From positions 124,001 through 188,000 of the forward strand of contig NZ_AUDD01000004.1 of assembly GCF_000425285.1 (NCBI RefSeq): a stretch of DNA of 64,000 nucleotides, in the 5' to 3' direction. The position numbers and the translations under genes are program-made. Origin of the DNA: Acidipropionibacterium jensenii DSM 20535 (GTDB lineage: Bacteria; Actinomycetota; Actinomycetes; Propionibacteriales; Propionibacteriaceae). This document shows positions 8,412 through 17,945 of the stretch, piece after piece. The stretch's first letter is position 1, and every line of letters begins with the position of its first letter. The notes beneath the pieces are model-generated. The model saw only the letters and a program-made list of their open reading frames with translations. It was not told where the DNA came from and ran no database searches.

Positions 8412-11400
8412 TGAAGTAGCTGGCCTCCGGGTGATGGACGACGAATGCATCGGTGGACTGTTCCGGGTGCAGCTGGAACTCCTCCGACAGCTCGACGCCG
8501 ATGCGGCCGGGATCCAGCAGACCCGCGAGCTTGGCGCGATCCTCAAGATTGGGGCATGCGGCGTAGCCGAAACTGTACCGGCAGCCCCGGTAGGTCTGGT
8601 GATCGATGGCCGCGGCGATGTCCTCGTGGGGGGCGGCGATGCCGAGCTCCTGACGGACCCGGTGGTGCCACATCTCGGCCAGCGCCTCGGCCAGCTGCAC
8701 CGACAGGCCGTGCAGTTCCAGGTACTCCCGGTAGGAGTTGGCCTCGAAGAGCTCGGCGGTGGCCCTCGACACCTGCTGTCCCATCGTCACCAGCTGGAAG
8801 GCGATGACATCGGGGCCCAGCTCGGCGGCCTCGGCGGCGTCGCGGAAGAAGTCCGCCAGGCACAGCCGGCGTCCGCCGTGCTGGCGGGGGAACTCGAAGC
8901 GGGTGAGCTCCCGGGAGGTGTCGGCCGGGTCCAGGACGATGAGTCGGCGGCCTTCGGCGACCACCGGCCAGTAGCCGTGCACCACCCCGAACCGGGCCAG
9001 GTTCTCGGCGCGGATCCTGTCCAGCAGCATCCGCAGCCGTGGCCGGCCGATGTCACGGACCATCCGGTCGTAGGAGCCGTCCGTGCGACTGCCCTTGAGC
9101 CCCCACCGGCCCATGAAGGTGGCCCTCTCGTCGAGCCACTGGGTGACCTCGTCCAGGGCGATCCCCTTGGTGACCCGCGACCCCCAGAACGGCGGGGTGG
9201 GGACGTCGACACCGCCGGCCGGGGTGGGCCGGGCGACATCGGAGCGGACATCGGGCTGCGCCGGATCGGCCCCGCCCGACTTCCCGGACCCACCGGAGGT
9301 GGCGGCCTCGGCACCACCGACAGAGCCGGCGCGGGGACGGGCCGGGACCCGTCGGGCGCGGATCTCGGGCAGCGAGGAACCGGGCACGCCGTGCTTGACG
9401 GCCATCACCGAGTCCATCAGCCGCAGTCCCTCGAAGGCGTCCCTGGCGTAGCGGACCTCCCCCTCGAACAGGTCGTTGAGGTCGTGCTCGACGTAGGACC
9501 GGGTGAGCGCGGCGCCGCCGAGCATCACCGGGTAGTTGCGGGCCAGCCCCTCCCGGTTGAGCTCCAGCAGGTTGTCGCGCATCACCATGGTGGACTTCAC
9601 CAGCAGCCCCGACATCCCGATGGCGTCGGCGTGGTGCTCCTCGGCGGCCCGGATGATCGCCTGGACCGGCTGCTTGATGCCCAGGTTCACCACCGAGTAG
9701 CCGTTGTTGGAGACGATGATGTCGACGAGGTTCTTGCCGATGTCGTGGACGTCCCCCTTGACGGTGGCGAGCACCAGGGTGCCCTTGCCGCCGGCATCGG
9801 TCTTCTCCATGTGCGGCTCCAGGTGGGCGACCGCGGTCTTCATCACCTCGGCCGACTGCAGCACGAAGGGCAGCTGCATCCGCCCCAAGCCGAACAGCTC
9901 GCCGACCACCTGCATGCCGGCCAGCAGGTCCTCGTTGACGATGTCCAGGGCCCCCTTGACGGTCAGCGCCTCGTCCAGGTCCTCGATGAGCCCCTTCGCG
10001 TTGCCGTCGATGATGCGCTGCTTGAGCCGCTCCAGCAGCGGCATGGCGGCCAGCTCGGCCTCCCTCTCGGCCTTCATCGAGGCCGCCGTCACTCCCTCGA
10101 AGAGTTCCAGGAAGCGGGTCAGCGGGTCGTAGCCCTCCACCCCGCGCGGTGCCGGGGCGTCGGTGCCGCGGCGGTCCCAGACCAGGTCCAGGGCCACCTC
10201 CCGCTGCTCCTCGGGGATCCGGTCGATCGGCAGGATCTTGGCGGCGTGGACGATGGCGGAGTCCAGGCCGGCCTCCACCGCCTCGTGCAGGAACACCGAG
10301 TTGAGCACGATGCGGGCGGCCGGGTTGAGTCCGAAGGAGATGTTGGAGACCCCCAGGGTGGTGCGCACCCCCGGGTACCGGCTCTTGAGCTCGCGGATCG
10401 CCTCGATGGTCTCCACCCCGTCGCGACGGGTCTCCTGCTGGCCGGTGGCGATCGGGAAGGTGAGGCAGTCCACCAGGATGTCGCCGACCTCCATCCCCCA
10501 CCGGCGGACCAGGTCGTCGATGAGACGGGAGGCCACCCGGACCTTCCACTCCCGGGTGCGGGCCTGGCCCTCCTCGTCGATGGTCAGCGCCACCACCCCG
10601 GCGCCGTGCTCGCGGACCAGGGGCATCACCCGCTGGTAGCGGGACTCGGGCCCGTCGCCGTCCTCGAAGTTCACCGAGTTGATGATGCAGCGTCCCGCCA
10701 GGTGCTCCAGGCCGGTTCGCAGCACCTGCGGCTCGGTGGAGTCCAGGACCACCGGAAGGGTGACGGCGGTCGACATCCGGGCGGCCAGGGTGGCCATGTC
10801 GGCGGTCCCGTCGCGGCCGACGTAGTCGACGCACAGGTCCAGCAGGTGGGCGCCGTCGCGGGTCTGGGTCTTGGCGATGTCGATGCACTCGTCCCAGTTC
10901 TCCGCCAGCATCGCCTCGCGGAAGGCCTTGGAGCCGTTGGCGTTGGTGCGCTCACCGATCGCCAGGTAGGCGGTGTCCTGGGACAGCGGCACCTCGGAGT
11001 ACAGGCTGGCGACGGCGTCGACGTGCACCGGGTGACGAGGCGCCACCGGGCGTCCGGCCAGGGCCGCCGAGACCATCGCGATGTGTTCGGGGGTGGTGCC
11101 GCAGCAGCCGCCGACCACCGACAGGCCGAACCGCTGGGCGTAGTCGGTGAGGGCCTCGGTGAGATCTTCGGGGCCCAGCGGGTAGCGGGCACCCTCCCCG
11201 GTGATGACGGGAAGACCGGCGTTGGGCATGCAGGTCACCGGGACCCGGGCGGCCCCCGACAGGGTGCGCAGATGCTCGGCCATCTCGGCGGGACCGGTGG
11301 CGCAGTTCATCCCGATGGCGTCGATGCCGAGGGGCTCCAGGACGGTGAGGGCGGCCCCGGTCTCCGATCCCAGCAGCATGGTGCCGGTGGTCTCCACCGT

Positions 11401-11970
11401 GATGTCGACCATCACCGGAAGGTCGACGCCGCGGGCGGCGGCGGCCCGGTGGGCTCCGATCACCGCGGCCTTGGCCTGCAGGAGGTCCTGGCAGGTCTCG
11501 ATCTGGACGGCGTCGGCCCCCTCGTCGATCATCGCCTCGATGGTCTGCTGGTAGACGTCGCGGATCGCGGCGAAGGCGATGTGGCCCAGGGTGGGCAGCT
11601 TGGTGCCCGGGCCCACCGATCCGACGACGAATCGCGGCCGGTCGGGGGTGCTGGCGGCATCGGCGGCCCGGCGGGCGAGCCGGGTGGCCGCCCCGGCGAG
11701 CTCGACGGCCCGCTCGGCGATGTCGTACTCCCCCAGCGCCGACAGGTTGGCACCGAAGGTGTTGGTCTCGATGAGATCGGCGCCGGCGGCCAGGTAGCGG
11801 TCATGGATCTCGGAAATGACGTCGGGCCGGGTGACGTTGAGGATCTCGTTGCAGCCCTCGAGGCCGTCGAAGTCGTCGAGGGACAGATCCGCGGCCTGCA
11901 ACATGGTGCCCATCGCACCGTCCAGGATGAGAAGTCGAGATCCCAGCGCGGAGCGAAGAGCCGAAGTCAT
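8401..11970 (-). CDS. metH: Cobalamin-dependent methionine synthase
   Basis: About 1189 residues. Transfers a methyl group from methyltetrahydrofolate to homocysteine via B12. Four modules can be read. The homocysteine domain has Zn-binding cysteines in NCATG (near 220) and GGCCGTTP (near 288). A pterin-binding domain (ERTNANGSKAF) follows. The B12 cap and Rossmann domain has DVHDIGKN near 740-747, with His742 as cobalt ligand. The C-terminal SAM reactivation domain has the block RGCRYSFGYAACPNLEDR. A Gly/Ser/Pro-rich insert (about 870-910) separates the B12 and activation domains. The ATG at 11970 is preferred over one four codons earlier. No cobalamin riboswitch fits in the 68-base gap to the divergent PAC2 gene. 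Confidence 0.96.
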   Translation of the reverse strand: MTSALRSALGSRLLILDGAMGTMLQAADLSLDDFDGLEGCNEILNVTRPDVISEIHDRYLAAGADLIETNTFGANLSALGEYDIAERAVELAGAATRLARRAADAASTPDRPRFVVGSVGPGTKLPTLGHIAFAAIRDVYQQTIEAMIDEGADAVQIETCQDLLQAKAAVIGAHRAAAARGVDLPVMVDITVETTGTMLLGSETGAALTVLEPLGIDAIGMNCATGPAEMAEHLRTLSGAARVPVTCMPNAGLPVITGEGARYPLGPEDLTEALTDYAQRFGLSVVGGCCGTTPEHIAMVSAALAGRPVAPRHPVHVDAVASLYSEVPLSQDTAYLAIGERTNANGSKAFREAMLAENWDECIDIAKTQTRDGAHLLDLCVDYVGRDGTADMATLAARMSTAVTLPVVLDSTEPQVLRTGLEHLAGRCIINSVNFEDGDGPESRYQRVMPLVREHGAGVVALTIDEEGQARTREWKVRVASRLIDDLVRRWGMEVGDILVDCLTFPIATGQQETRRDGVETIEAIRELKSRYPGVRTTLGVSNISFGLNPAARIVLNSVFLHEAVEAGLDSAIVHAAKILPIDRIPEEQREVALDLVWDRRGTDAPAPRGVEGYDPLTRFLELFEGVTAASMKAEREAELAAMPLLERLKQRIIDGNAKGLIEDLDEALTVKGALDIVNEDLLAGMQVVGELFGLGRMQLPFVLQSAEVMKTAVAHLEPHMEKTDAGGKGTLVLATVKGDVHDIGKNLVDIIVSNNGYSVVNLGIKQPVQAIIRAAEEHHADAIGMSGLLVKSTMVMRDNLLELNREGLARNYPVMLGGAALTRSYVEHDLNDLFEGEVRYARDAFEGLRLMDSVMAVKHGVPGSSLPEIRARRVPARPRAGSVGGAEAATSGGSGKSGGADPAQPDVRSDVARPTPAGGVDVPTPPFWGSRVTKGIALDEVTQWLDERATFMGRWGLKGSRTDGSYDRMVRDIGRPRLRMLLDRIRAENLARFGVVHGYWPVVAEGRRLIVLDPADTSRELTRFEFPRQHGGRRLCLADFFRDAAEAAELGPDVIAFQLVTMGQQVSRATAELFEANSYREYLELHGLSVQLAEALAEMWHHRVRQELGIAAPHEDIAAAIDHQTYRGCRYSFGYAACPNLEDRAKLAGLLDPGRIGVELSEEFQLHPEQSTDAFVVHHPEASYFNAK

Positions 11971-12026
11971 GGGCCCCACCATAGGGGTAGGGATCGCGGA
12001 ATCGGAGATTCGGCCGCCGAACGGAC

Positions 12027-12032
12027 TACTCT
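12027..12032 (+). promoter_or_regulatory. Candidate -10 box for a leaderless PAC2 transcript
   Basis: TACTCT ends six bases before the ATG at 12039, and no Shine-Dalgarno sequence precedes the ATG. This spacing would put the transcription start on the start codon, as is common in actinobacteria. Confidence 0.4.
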
Positions 12033-12038
12033 TACCGC

Positions 12039-12857
12039 ATGGCCCGGCACAGTAGTGATCATCCCTGGGTGATCGTCGGATACACAGGGTGGAATGACGC
12101 GGGAGGCGCAGCCTCCGAGACGGCGGCCCGCATCATCCGCCACACCGATGCCACCGAGTGGAAGGTCCTGGACTCCGAGGACTACTACAACTTCCAGGAC
12201 ACCCGTCCCGTGGTGGCGGCGATGGAGGGCGTCGAACTGCTCACCTGGCCCTCGACCACCGTGTGGCGCGGGCAGGCCGACGGTCACCCGGTGGCGGTGG
12301 TCACCGGACCGGAGCCCGACCTGCGCTGGCGCTCCTACTGCCGTGAGCTGCTGGACACCCTGATGAAGCTGGATCCCGAGGGGATCGTCGTGCTCGGCGG
12401 GATGGTCGCCGACGTCCCCCACACCCGTCAGCTGCCGGTCTCCGGATCGGCCTCGGACCCCTCGATCGCCGAGCAGCTCGGTCTGGAGGGGCTCGAGTAC
12501 TCCGGACCGACCGGTATTCCCGGGGTGCTGGTCAGCCTGGCCGCCGACCGGGGCATGAATGCCGTGGGGCTGTGGGCCAATGTGCCCGAGTACGCTTACG
12601 AGCCGCCCTGCCCGCCGGCCGTCCAGAGTCTGCTGGTGCGGGTCGAGGAGCTCACCGGGGTGACGGTTCCCCAGGACGAGCTCGTCGAGCGTCGCCAGAA
12701 GTGGGTCACCGACGCCGACAAGATGGTCACCGACAACGACTCACTGAGCGACTACGTCCACGCGCTGGAGCGCCAGCGCGATGCCGAGCTGCCCGAGGGG
12801 GTCACCGGCGACGTGCTGGCGATGGAGTTCCAGCACTACCTGCGGCACCGCTCCTGA
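12039..12857 (+). CDS. PAC2 family protein (proteasome assembly chaperone-like)
   Basis: A 272-residue protein matching the PAC2 family, named after a eukaryotic proteasome assembly chaperone. Recognisable parts are WVIVGYTGWNDAGGAAS at the N-terminus, the central LGGMVADVPHTRQLPVSGSAS, then GIPGVLVSLAADRGMNAVGLW. A helical C-terminal region (about 200-272) contains coiled-coil-like stretches. The actinobacterial members have no proven function. The metH/PAC2 divergent pair near proteasome genes is also found in mycobacteria, but PAC2 members occur in many actinobacteria without proteasomes. The gene converges on rpe with an 11-base gap. Confidence 0.85.
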   Translation: MARHSSDHPWVIVGYTGWNDAGGAASETAARIIRHTDATEWKVLDSEDYYNFQDTRPVVAAMEGVELLTWPSTTVWRGQADGHPVAVVTGPEPDLRWRSYCRELLDTLMKLDPEGIVVLGGMVADVPHTRQLPVSGSASDPSIAEQLGLEGLEYSGPTGIPGVLVSLAADRGMNAVGLWANVPEYAYEPPCPPAVQSLLVRVEELTGVTVPQDELVERRQKWVTDADKMVTDNDSLSDYVHALERQRDAELPEGVTGDVLAMEFQHYLRHRS

Positions 12858-12868
12858 GGCGGGACCGT

Positions 12869-13531
12869 TCAGCCCTGGTGGCGCTCGGCGATCTGACGCA
12901 GTCTGCGCACCATCGCGTCAGGATCCTCCGAGCGGTAGACCGCCGAACCCGCGACGAAGGTGTCGGCGCCGGCCTCGGCGGCCCGACCGATCGTCTCGGC
13001 TGAGACCCCGCCGTCGATCTGGAGCCAGATGTCGGCGCCGGTGGCGTCGATGAGCCGACGGGTGCGCCGGATCTTGGGCAGCACGACGTCCAGGAAGGAC
13101 TGGCCGCCGAAGCCGGGTTCCACCGTCATGATGAGGATCTGGTCGAACTCGGTGAGGATGTCGGCGAGCTGCTCGACGGGGGTGGCCGGTTTCAGCGCGA
13201 CCGCCGCGCGGGCGCCCATCGCACGGATCTCCCGGGCCAGCCGGACCGGGGCCTTGGCGGCCTCCAGGTGGAAGGTCACCGACTCGGCGCCGGCCTCCAC
13301 ATAGCTGGGCGCCCAGGTGTCGGGATCGCTGATCATCAGGTGGATGTCGAAGGGGGTGTCGGTGACCGGGCGCAGGGACTCCACCATCGGCAGCCCCATC
13401 GTGAGGTTGGGGACGAAGTGGTAGTCCATCACGTCGATGTGGATCCCGTCGGCCGACGGGATCGCCCGGACCTCATCACCCATCCTCGAGAAGTCGGCGT
13501 TGAGGATGCTGGGGGTGATGCGGGCAGTCAT
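12869..13531 (-). CDS. rpe: Ribulose-phosphate 3-epimerase
   Basis: A 220-residue TIM-barrel enzyme that interconverts ribulose-5-phosphate and xylulose-5-phosphate in the pentose phosphate pathway. It begins [17 protein letters not shown]. It carries the metal-ligand block [18 protein letters not shown], then [21 protein letters not shown] and IDGGVSAET. The start at 13531 follows the typical family N-terminus; the reading frame extends further upstream but inside rsmB. It ends the priA-fmt-rsmB-rpe series, the order seen in mycobacteria. Confidence 0.97.
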   Translation of the reverse strand: MTARITPSILNADFSRMGDEVRAIPSADGIHIDVMDYHFVPNLTMGLPMVESLRPVTDTPFDIHLMISDPDTWAPSYVEAGAESVTFHLEAAKAPVRLAREIRAMGARAAVALKPATPVEQLADILTEFDQILIMTVEPGFGGQSFLDVVLPKIRRTRRLIDATGADIWLQIDGGVSAETIGRAAEAGADTFVAGSAVYRSEDPDAMVRRLRQIAERHQG

Positions 13532-13554
13532 GGGGTTCAGCCTATCGGGAGCGC

Positions 13555-14931
13555 TCAGCGGCGCCGGAGGAGGGCGCAGAACATCGCGTCGCAACCGTGG
13601 CGGTGCGGCCACAGCTGGACGCACCGCAGCTGCGGCCCGGTGGCCGCCCCGGTCACCTCGGGCAGCGCGGCGGGGGCGTCGAGCAGTTCGACGTCGAGGG
13701 TCTCCAGGGCCCAGTCGACCACGTCGAGGGTCTCGGTGACGCTGGGGGAACAGGTCACATAGCCGACCACTCCCCCGCCCGGTCGTGCCGAGCAGACGGC
13801 GGCGGCCAGCAGCTCCTTCTGGAGGGTCTGCAGATGGTCGATCTCCGAGGAGGTGCGTCGCCACCGCGACTCGGGGCGTCGGCGCAGGGATCCCAGCCCC
13901 GAGCAGGGCACATCGGCCATCACGGCGGCGAAGCTGCCCGGCAGCCAGGGCGGGCGGCGGCCGTCGGCGGTCACCACCTGGTGGTCCCCCGGGATCGGGG
14001 CCAGCGCCTCGGCGACCATCCGGGCGCGGTGCGGGTGGAGCTCGGCGGCAACCAGGGCGCGGCCGTCGACGGCGGCCAGTCCGGCCAGCAGGGCGGCCTT
14101 GCCGCCGGGTCCGGCGCACAGGTCCAGCCAGGGTCCCGGGGTTCGGGCCAGCTGGGCGGTGCGGGCCAGCGCCAGGGCGACCAGCTGGCTGCCCTCGTCC
14201 TGGACCCCGGCCCGACCCTGCTGGACCGCGGGCACCTCGGCGGGGTTGCCCGGTCGGGTCGCCCCGTAGGGGGAGTAGAGGCAGGCGGTGGCGCCGGCGT
14301 CGACCAGCTCACCCACCTCGGCCAGTCCGGGGCGCACCACCAGGGTGGGCACCGGGGCCAGATTGTCGGCCTCCAGGGCCTGGCCGCCCTCCTCGGTGCC
14401 CAGACGCTGGGCGAACTCGGCGGCGATCCACCGCGGGTGGCAGGTCCGCAGGGCCAGGTCGGCCAGTTCGTCGCCGGTCGACAACTCCTCGGTCCAACCG
14501 TCCAGGTCGTGGCGGCCGATCTTGCGGGCCACCGCGTTGACCAGGCCGGTGACCCGCTCGCCGATCTCGTGGCGGGCGAGCACCACCGAGGTGTCGACGG
14601 CGGCGCGCTGGGGCACCCGGGTGGCCAGGATCTGCTGGCAGGCCATCCTCAGCACGACCCGCACCGCCGGCTGCCAACTGCTGGGGGAATGTCCGGAGGC
14701 CGCCGTCAGGACGGCGTCCCAGGTGCCCTGGCCGCGGGCGGTCCCGTCGACGAGCACCGTGGCGAAGGCCGCGTCGCGCGGGCTCAGACGGGCACGCGAC
14801 AAGGCCTGGGAGAGAGCCAGATTGGCGTAGGCGCCCTCGGACTCGACCGCCATCAGGGCTCTGAAGGCTGCCGTCCTGGCCGGGTCGGCGGGACGCGAGG
14901 AGCGGCGGCGCTGGGGATGGGGCACGGTCAC
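13555..14931 (-). CDS. rsmB: 16S rRNA (cytosine-967-C5)-methyltransferase RsmB
   Basis: About 458 residues. Methylates C967 of 16S rRNA. The N-terminal NusB-like RNA-binding domain (about 15-150) includes [23 protein letters not shown]. The SAM-dependent domain has the motif I region [17 protein letters not shown] and the two functional cysteines in [18 protein letters not shown] and GYVTCSPSV. The start is a GTG at 14931 whose GTGA overlaps the fmt stop. It is slightly longer than the family average because of its N-terminal Arg/Ser-rich leader. Confidence 0.95.
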   Translation of the reverse strand: MTVPHPQRRRSSRPADPARTAAFRALMAVESEGAYANLALSQALSRARLSPRDAAFATVLVDGTARGQGTWDAVLTAASGHSPSSWQPAVRVVLRMACQQILATRVPQRAAVDTSVVLARHEIGERVTGLVNAVARKIGRHDLDGWTEELSTGDELADLALRTCHPRWIAAEFAQRLGTEEGGQALEADNLAPVPTLVVRPGLAEVGELVDAGATACLYSPYGATRPGNPAEVPAVQQGRAGVQDEGSQLVALALARTAQLARTPGPWLDLCAGPGGKAALLAGLAAVDGRALVAAELHPHRARMVAEALAPIPGDHQVVTADGRRPPWLPGSFAAVMADVPCSGLGSLRRRPESRWRRTSSEIDHLQTLQKELLAAAVCSARPGGGVVGYVTCSPSVTETLDVVDWALETLDVELLDAPAALPEVTGAATGPQLRCVQLWPHRHGCDAMFCALLRRR

Positions 14932-15854
14932 TCCAGGACGGTGCCCGGTGCCAGCTGGGCGCCACGGGCCCAGTCGGCGCCGGCCATCGCCTTCTTGCCG
15001 AAGGCCTGGACGGTGACCAGTTCGACGGTGCCCCTGCCGGTGCCCATCAGCAGGTGCTTCTTGGAGGCGCTCAGCTCACCGGGCGCCAGCTCCTCGGCCT
15101 GGTCCCAGACCCGGGTGAGGAGGACCTTGAACCGTTCTCCCTCCAGTTCCCCCCATGCGCTGGGGGCCGGTGAGGTGCCGCGCACCAGGTGGTCGACGTC
15201 GACGGCCGACCAGGAGGGGTCCAGCCTGGCGTCGTCGGGGGTGATCTTGGGGGCCGAGGTGACTCCTGCCAGGGGCTGGGGGGTGGGTGCGATGCCCTCG
15301 GCGATGTCGGTGAGGGCGGCGGTGACCAGGTCCGGGGTCTGGTTGGCCAGGCGCCGTAGCAGGGTGCCCGCGGTGTCGGTGTCGGCGATCGGGTAGCTGC
15401 GCGAGTTGTAGACCGGGCCGGCGTCGAGCTGCTCGACGAGCCGGAAGACGGTGGCCCCGGTGGTGGCGTCCCCGGCCATCAGGGCGCGCTGGACCGGGGC
15501 GGCGCCGCGCCAGCGGGGCAGCACCGAGAAGTGCAGGTTGATCCAGCCGTGCCGCGGCCGCTCGAGCAGCTCCTCGGGGACCAGGGCGCCGAAGGCGACC
15601 ACGACGGCGATGTCGAAGTCCAGCGCCTCGATCACCTCGCGGGTCTGTCCCGAGCGCAGCGTGCGGGCCTTGAGGACCGGGATGGTGCGCCGGGCGGCCT
15701 CCTCGGCGACCGGCGAGGGGTGCGGGGTGCGGTGCCTTCCCTGCGCGGCGTCCGGGCGGGTCAGCACGGCCACCACCTCATGGTCGGGGTGGTCGTCCAG
15801 AACCGCCAGGGTGGGGCATGCGAGTGCAGGGGTACCGGCGAACAGGATTCTCAC
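14928..15854 (-). CDS. fmt: Methionyl-tRNA formyltransferase
   Basis: A 308-residue enzyme that formylates initiator Met-tRNA with 10-formyltetrahydrofolate. It begins MRILFAGTPALACPTL. The catalytic loop INLHFSVLPRWRGAAPVQRA and the following LDAGPV block are intact. The C-terminal OB-like domain (about 205-305) ends in APGTVLE. It lies between priA (42 bases upstream) and rsmB (GTGA overlap). No def gene is seen beside it. Confidence 0.97.
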   Translation of the reverse strand: MRILFAGTPALACPTLAVLDDHPDHEVVAVLTRPDAAQGRHRTPHPSPVAEEAARRTIPVLKARTLRSGQTREVIEALDFDIAVVVAFGALVPEELLERPRHGWINLHFSVLPRWRGAAPVQRALMAGDATTGATVFRLVEQLDAGPVYNSRSYPIADTDTAGTLLRRLANQTPDLVTAALTDIAEGIAPTPQPLAGVTSAPKITPDDARLDPSWSAVDVDHLVRGTSPAPSAWGELEGERFKVLLTRVWDQAEELAPGELSASKKHLLMGTGRGTVELVTVQAFGKKAMAGADWARGAQLAPGTVLE

Positions 15855-15896
15855 CTCTCCACCCTATCGGGGTGCCGATCCCGGGGTGAGGGGCGG

Positions 15897-17936
15897 CTAC
15901 AGCTGGCCGATCGGGTTGACCCGGACCCGGAGTGGCCCGCCCTCACCGCGCATGCTGTGGGCCGAGCGGAGATGGCGCAGCATCGGGACCAGGCGGGACG
16001 CCAGGGCCGGCTCGGCGCGGATCACCAGTCGTTGCTGGGGGGCACCGGGACGCTGCCCCTCGACCTCGACCGGACCCAGCAGGTTGACCTGGCCGGGAGC
16101 CATCCCGATCTCCAGATCGGCCTCGGCCACGGCGTTCCGCAGCCTTTCGGCGGCCGCCTCGACAGCCTCGGTGCTGCCGTCCACCAGAGCGGCGAAGGCC
16201 GCCGGCGGGAATCCGGCCTCGGCCCGCTCGGCCATCTCGACGCCGGCCCAGCCGACCGGGTCGTTGCGGATCACCGCCTGGACCGCCCGGTCCTGGGGCG
16301 GGCCGACGATCACCAGCTGACCGTCCTCCACCCCGGAGCGGACCAGGGAGGCCACCCGGAACCAGTGCTCCAGGGCCTGGCAGACGGCGTCCAGACCCGG
16401 CCGGTTGAGCGCCTGGCCTGCGTCCAGAAGCAGGGCGGCGGCGTACCCGGACTCGGCCCGCGGCTCGGCCATCGGGGTCGCCACCACCAGGGCGGGGGTG
16501 TCCCCGACCGAGCTTCGGATGTGATCCCCCGAGGAGTCGATGACCTGGACCGAGGGGAAGGCCCGGCCCAACTCGGCCGCGGTGGTGCTGGCACCGACCA
16601 CCCCGGAGCGCACCACGGTGCCACCGCAGCTGGAGCAGGCCCAGCCGGCCAGCAGCTGGCCGCACCAGGTGCACTCCAGTTCGGTGGCTCCCCCGGCCAG
16701 CCTGCGGCCCCGTACCGGGCCGTTGCAGCGGGGGCAGGAGATCGGGGCCCGGCAGCTCGCGCAGCAGGGCCGCACCAGGTCCCCGGGTCTGGGCACCGAG
16801 ACCAGCACCGGACCGGAGAGGAGTCCGTGAGAGATGGTCTGCATCGCCAGGTCCGGAAGCCGGACCCGGTTGGCCAGTGGGTCGCGCGACAGCGCGAGAT
16901 CGGAGTCCCCCGGAGCCCGGACGGTGGCGCACAGCGCCCTGAGCTGCTCCCGGGGGGTCTGGATCTGCGCCAGCCAGCCGGTCGACAACCACCCCGCGGT
17001 CTGCGGTGAGCAGGAGTGACCGGCCAGCAGCAGCGCGCACCGGTCGGTCTGGGCGCGCAGGGCCGCCACATCGCGGGTGTTCGGGTAGGGGGCGCGCGGC
17101 TCGTCGTGGAGACTGGCGGCCTCGTCCCACACCACGATCACCCCCAGGCGGGTCAGCGGTGCGAGCACCGCCCCGCGGATGCCCACCACGATGGAGGCCT
17201 GACCGCGGACCACCGCCAGGTAGTTGCGCCAGCGGTCGGCGGCACTCTGGTCGGCGTGGAGCATGACGACCGTTCCGGCGCCGAAGGGCTCGGTGAGGCA
17301 GGCCGCCAGTTCCTCGGCCTGGGCGACGGTGGGCACGCAGCACAGCGCCTGGCGGCCGGACTCCAGGGCTGCCGAGACGGCCTGGGTGATGCCCAGCCGC
17401 CAGTCCCCCAGCCGGTCCCGGTCGGCCGGCCCGGCGACCGGGGCGACCCTCCAGAAGGCCCGCGGGCGGCCCCCCTGGGCCAGCAGCCGGAGGAATGCGG
17501 TGCCCTCGGCCAGGGCGTCCAGGGCACCGGGGATGTGCGCCGGACGGGGCACCGGCCAGGGGCGCGGCTCTGCCCTCTCGGTGGCGGCATGGCGGGCGGG
17601 CAGCGCCCAGCGAATGACCTCCTCGAGGGTGCCGGCCCACCGGTCGGCGACCCGACGGGCCATTGCGAGCTGGTCCTCGGTGACCACCACCTCGGAGGAG
17701 ACCACCCGCTGGAGGGCTTGCAGAGTGACCCCGGGCTGACGGTGGTGGTCGACGGCCAGGATGATGCCGTCCAGCAACCGGCCGGCCAGCCGCACCCTGA
17801 CCCGGATCCCGGGGCGGGCCTGGCCGACCATCTCCTCGGTCACCAGGTAGTCGAAGGGCCGGTCCAGGTGGGCCAGCCCGGACAGCACGCAGACGTGGGC
17901 CACCCACTCGGTGGGTTCCAGCAGCGCCTCGGTCAT
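15897..17936 (-). CDS. priA: Primosomal protein N' (PriA), actinobacterial type lacking ATPase motifs
   Basis: 679 residues. The N-terminal DNA-binding domain (HLDRPFDYLVTEEMVGQARPG, then GIRVRVRLAGRLLDGIIL) and the two C4 zinc clusters (cysteines near 390-440, CCASCRAPISCPRC through CSSCGG) are as in PriA. The helicase part is degenerate. No GxGKT Walker A is present where E. coli PriA has one; instead the sequence reads ALESGRQALCCVPT. The DEEH box reads WDEA. This matches the helicase-dead PriA of other actinobacteria, thought to act as a restart scaffold. It lies 9 bases downstream of the nitrilase-family gene and upstream of fmt. Confidence 0.92.
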   Translation of the reverse strand: MTEALLEPTEWVAHVCVLSGLAHLDRPFDYLVTEEMVGQARPGIRVRVRLAGRLLDGIILAVDHHRQPGVTLQALQRVVSSEVVVTEDQLAMARRVADRWAGTLEEVIRWALPARHAATERAEPRPWPVPRPAHIPGALDALAEGTAFLRLLAQGGRPRAFWRVAPVAGPADRDRLGDWRLGITQAVSAALESGRQALCCVPTVAQAEELAACLTEPFGAGTVVMLHADQSAADRWRNYLAVVRGQASIVVGIRGAVLAPLTRLGVIVVWDEAASLHDEPRAPYPNTRDVAALRAQTDRCALLLAGHSCSPQTAGWLSTGWLAQIQTPREQLRALCATVRAPGDSDLALSRDPLANRVRLPDLAMQTISHGLLSGPVLVSVPRPGDLVRPCCASCRAPISCPRCNGPVRGRRLAGGATELECTWCGQLLAGWACSSCGGTVVRSGVVGASTTAAELGRAFPSVQVIDSSGDHIRSSVGDTPALVVATPMAEPRAESGYAAALLLDAGQALNRPGLDAVCQALEHWFRVASLVRSGVEDGQLVIVGPPQDRAVQAVIRNDPVGWAGVEMAERAEAGFPPAAFAALVDGSTEAVEAAAERLRNAVAEADLEIGMAPGQVNLLGPVEVEGQRPGAPQQRLVIRAEPALASRLVPMLRHLRSAHSMRGEGGPLRVRVNPIGQL

Positions 17937-17945
17937 GCTCCGATG

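Noticed and set aside
11971-12038. Possible cobalamin riboswitch before metH.
   Set aside because: The gap is 68 bases, too short for a riboswitch of about 200 bases, and no B12 box is seen.
8176-12072. 1298-codon open frame on the plus strand opposite metH.
   Set aside because: metH on the minus strand has all four domains. The opposite frame is Gly/His/Val-rich with no domain.
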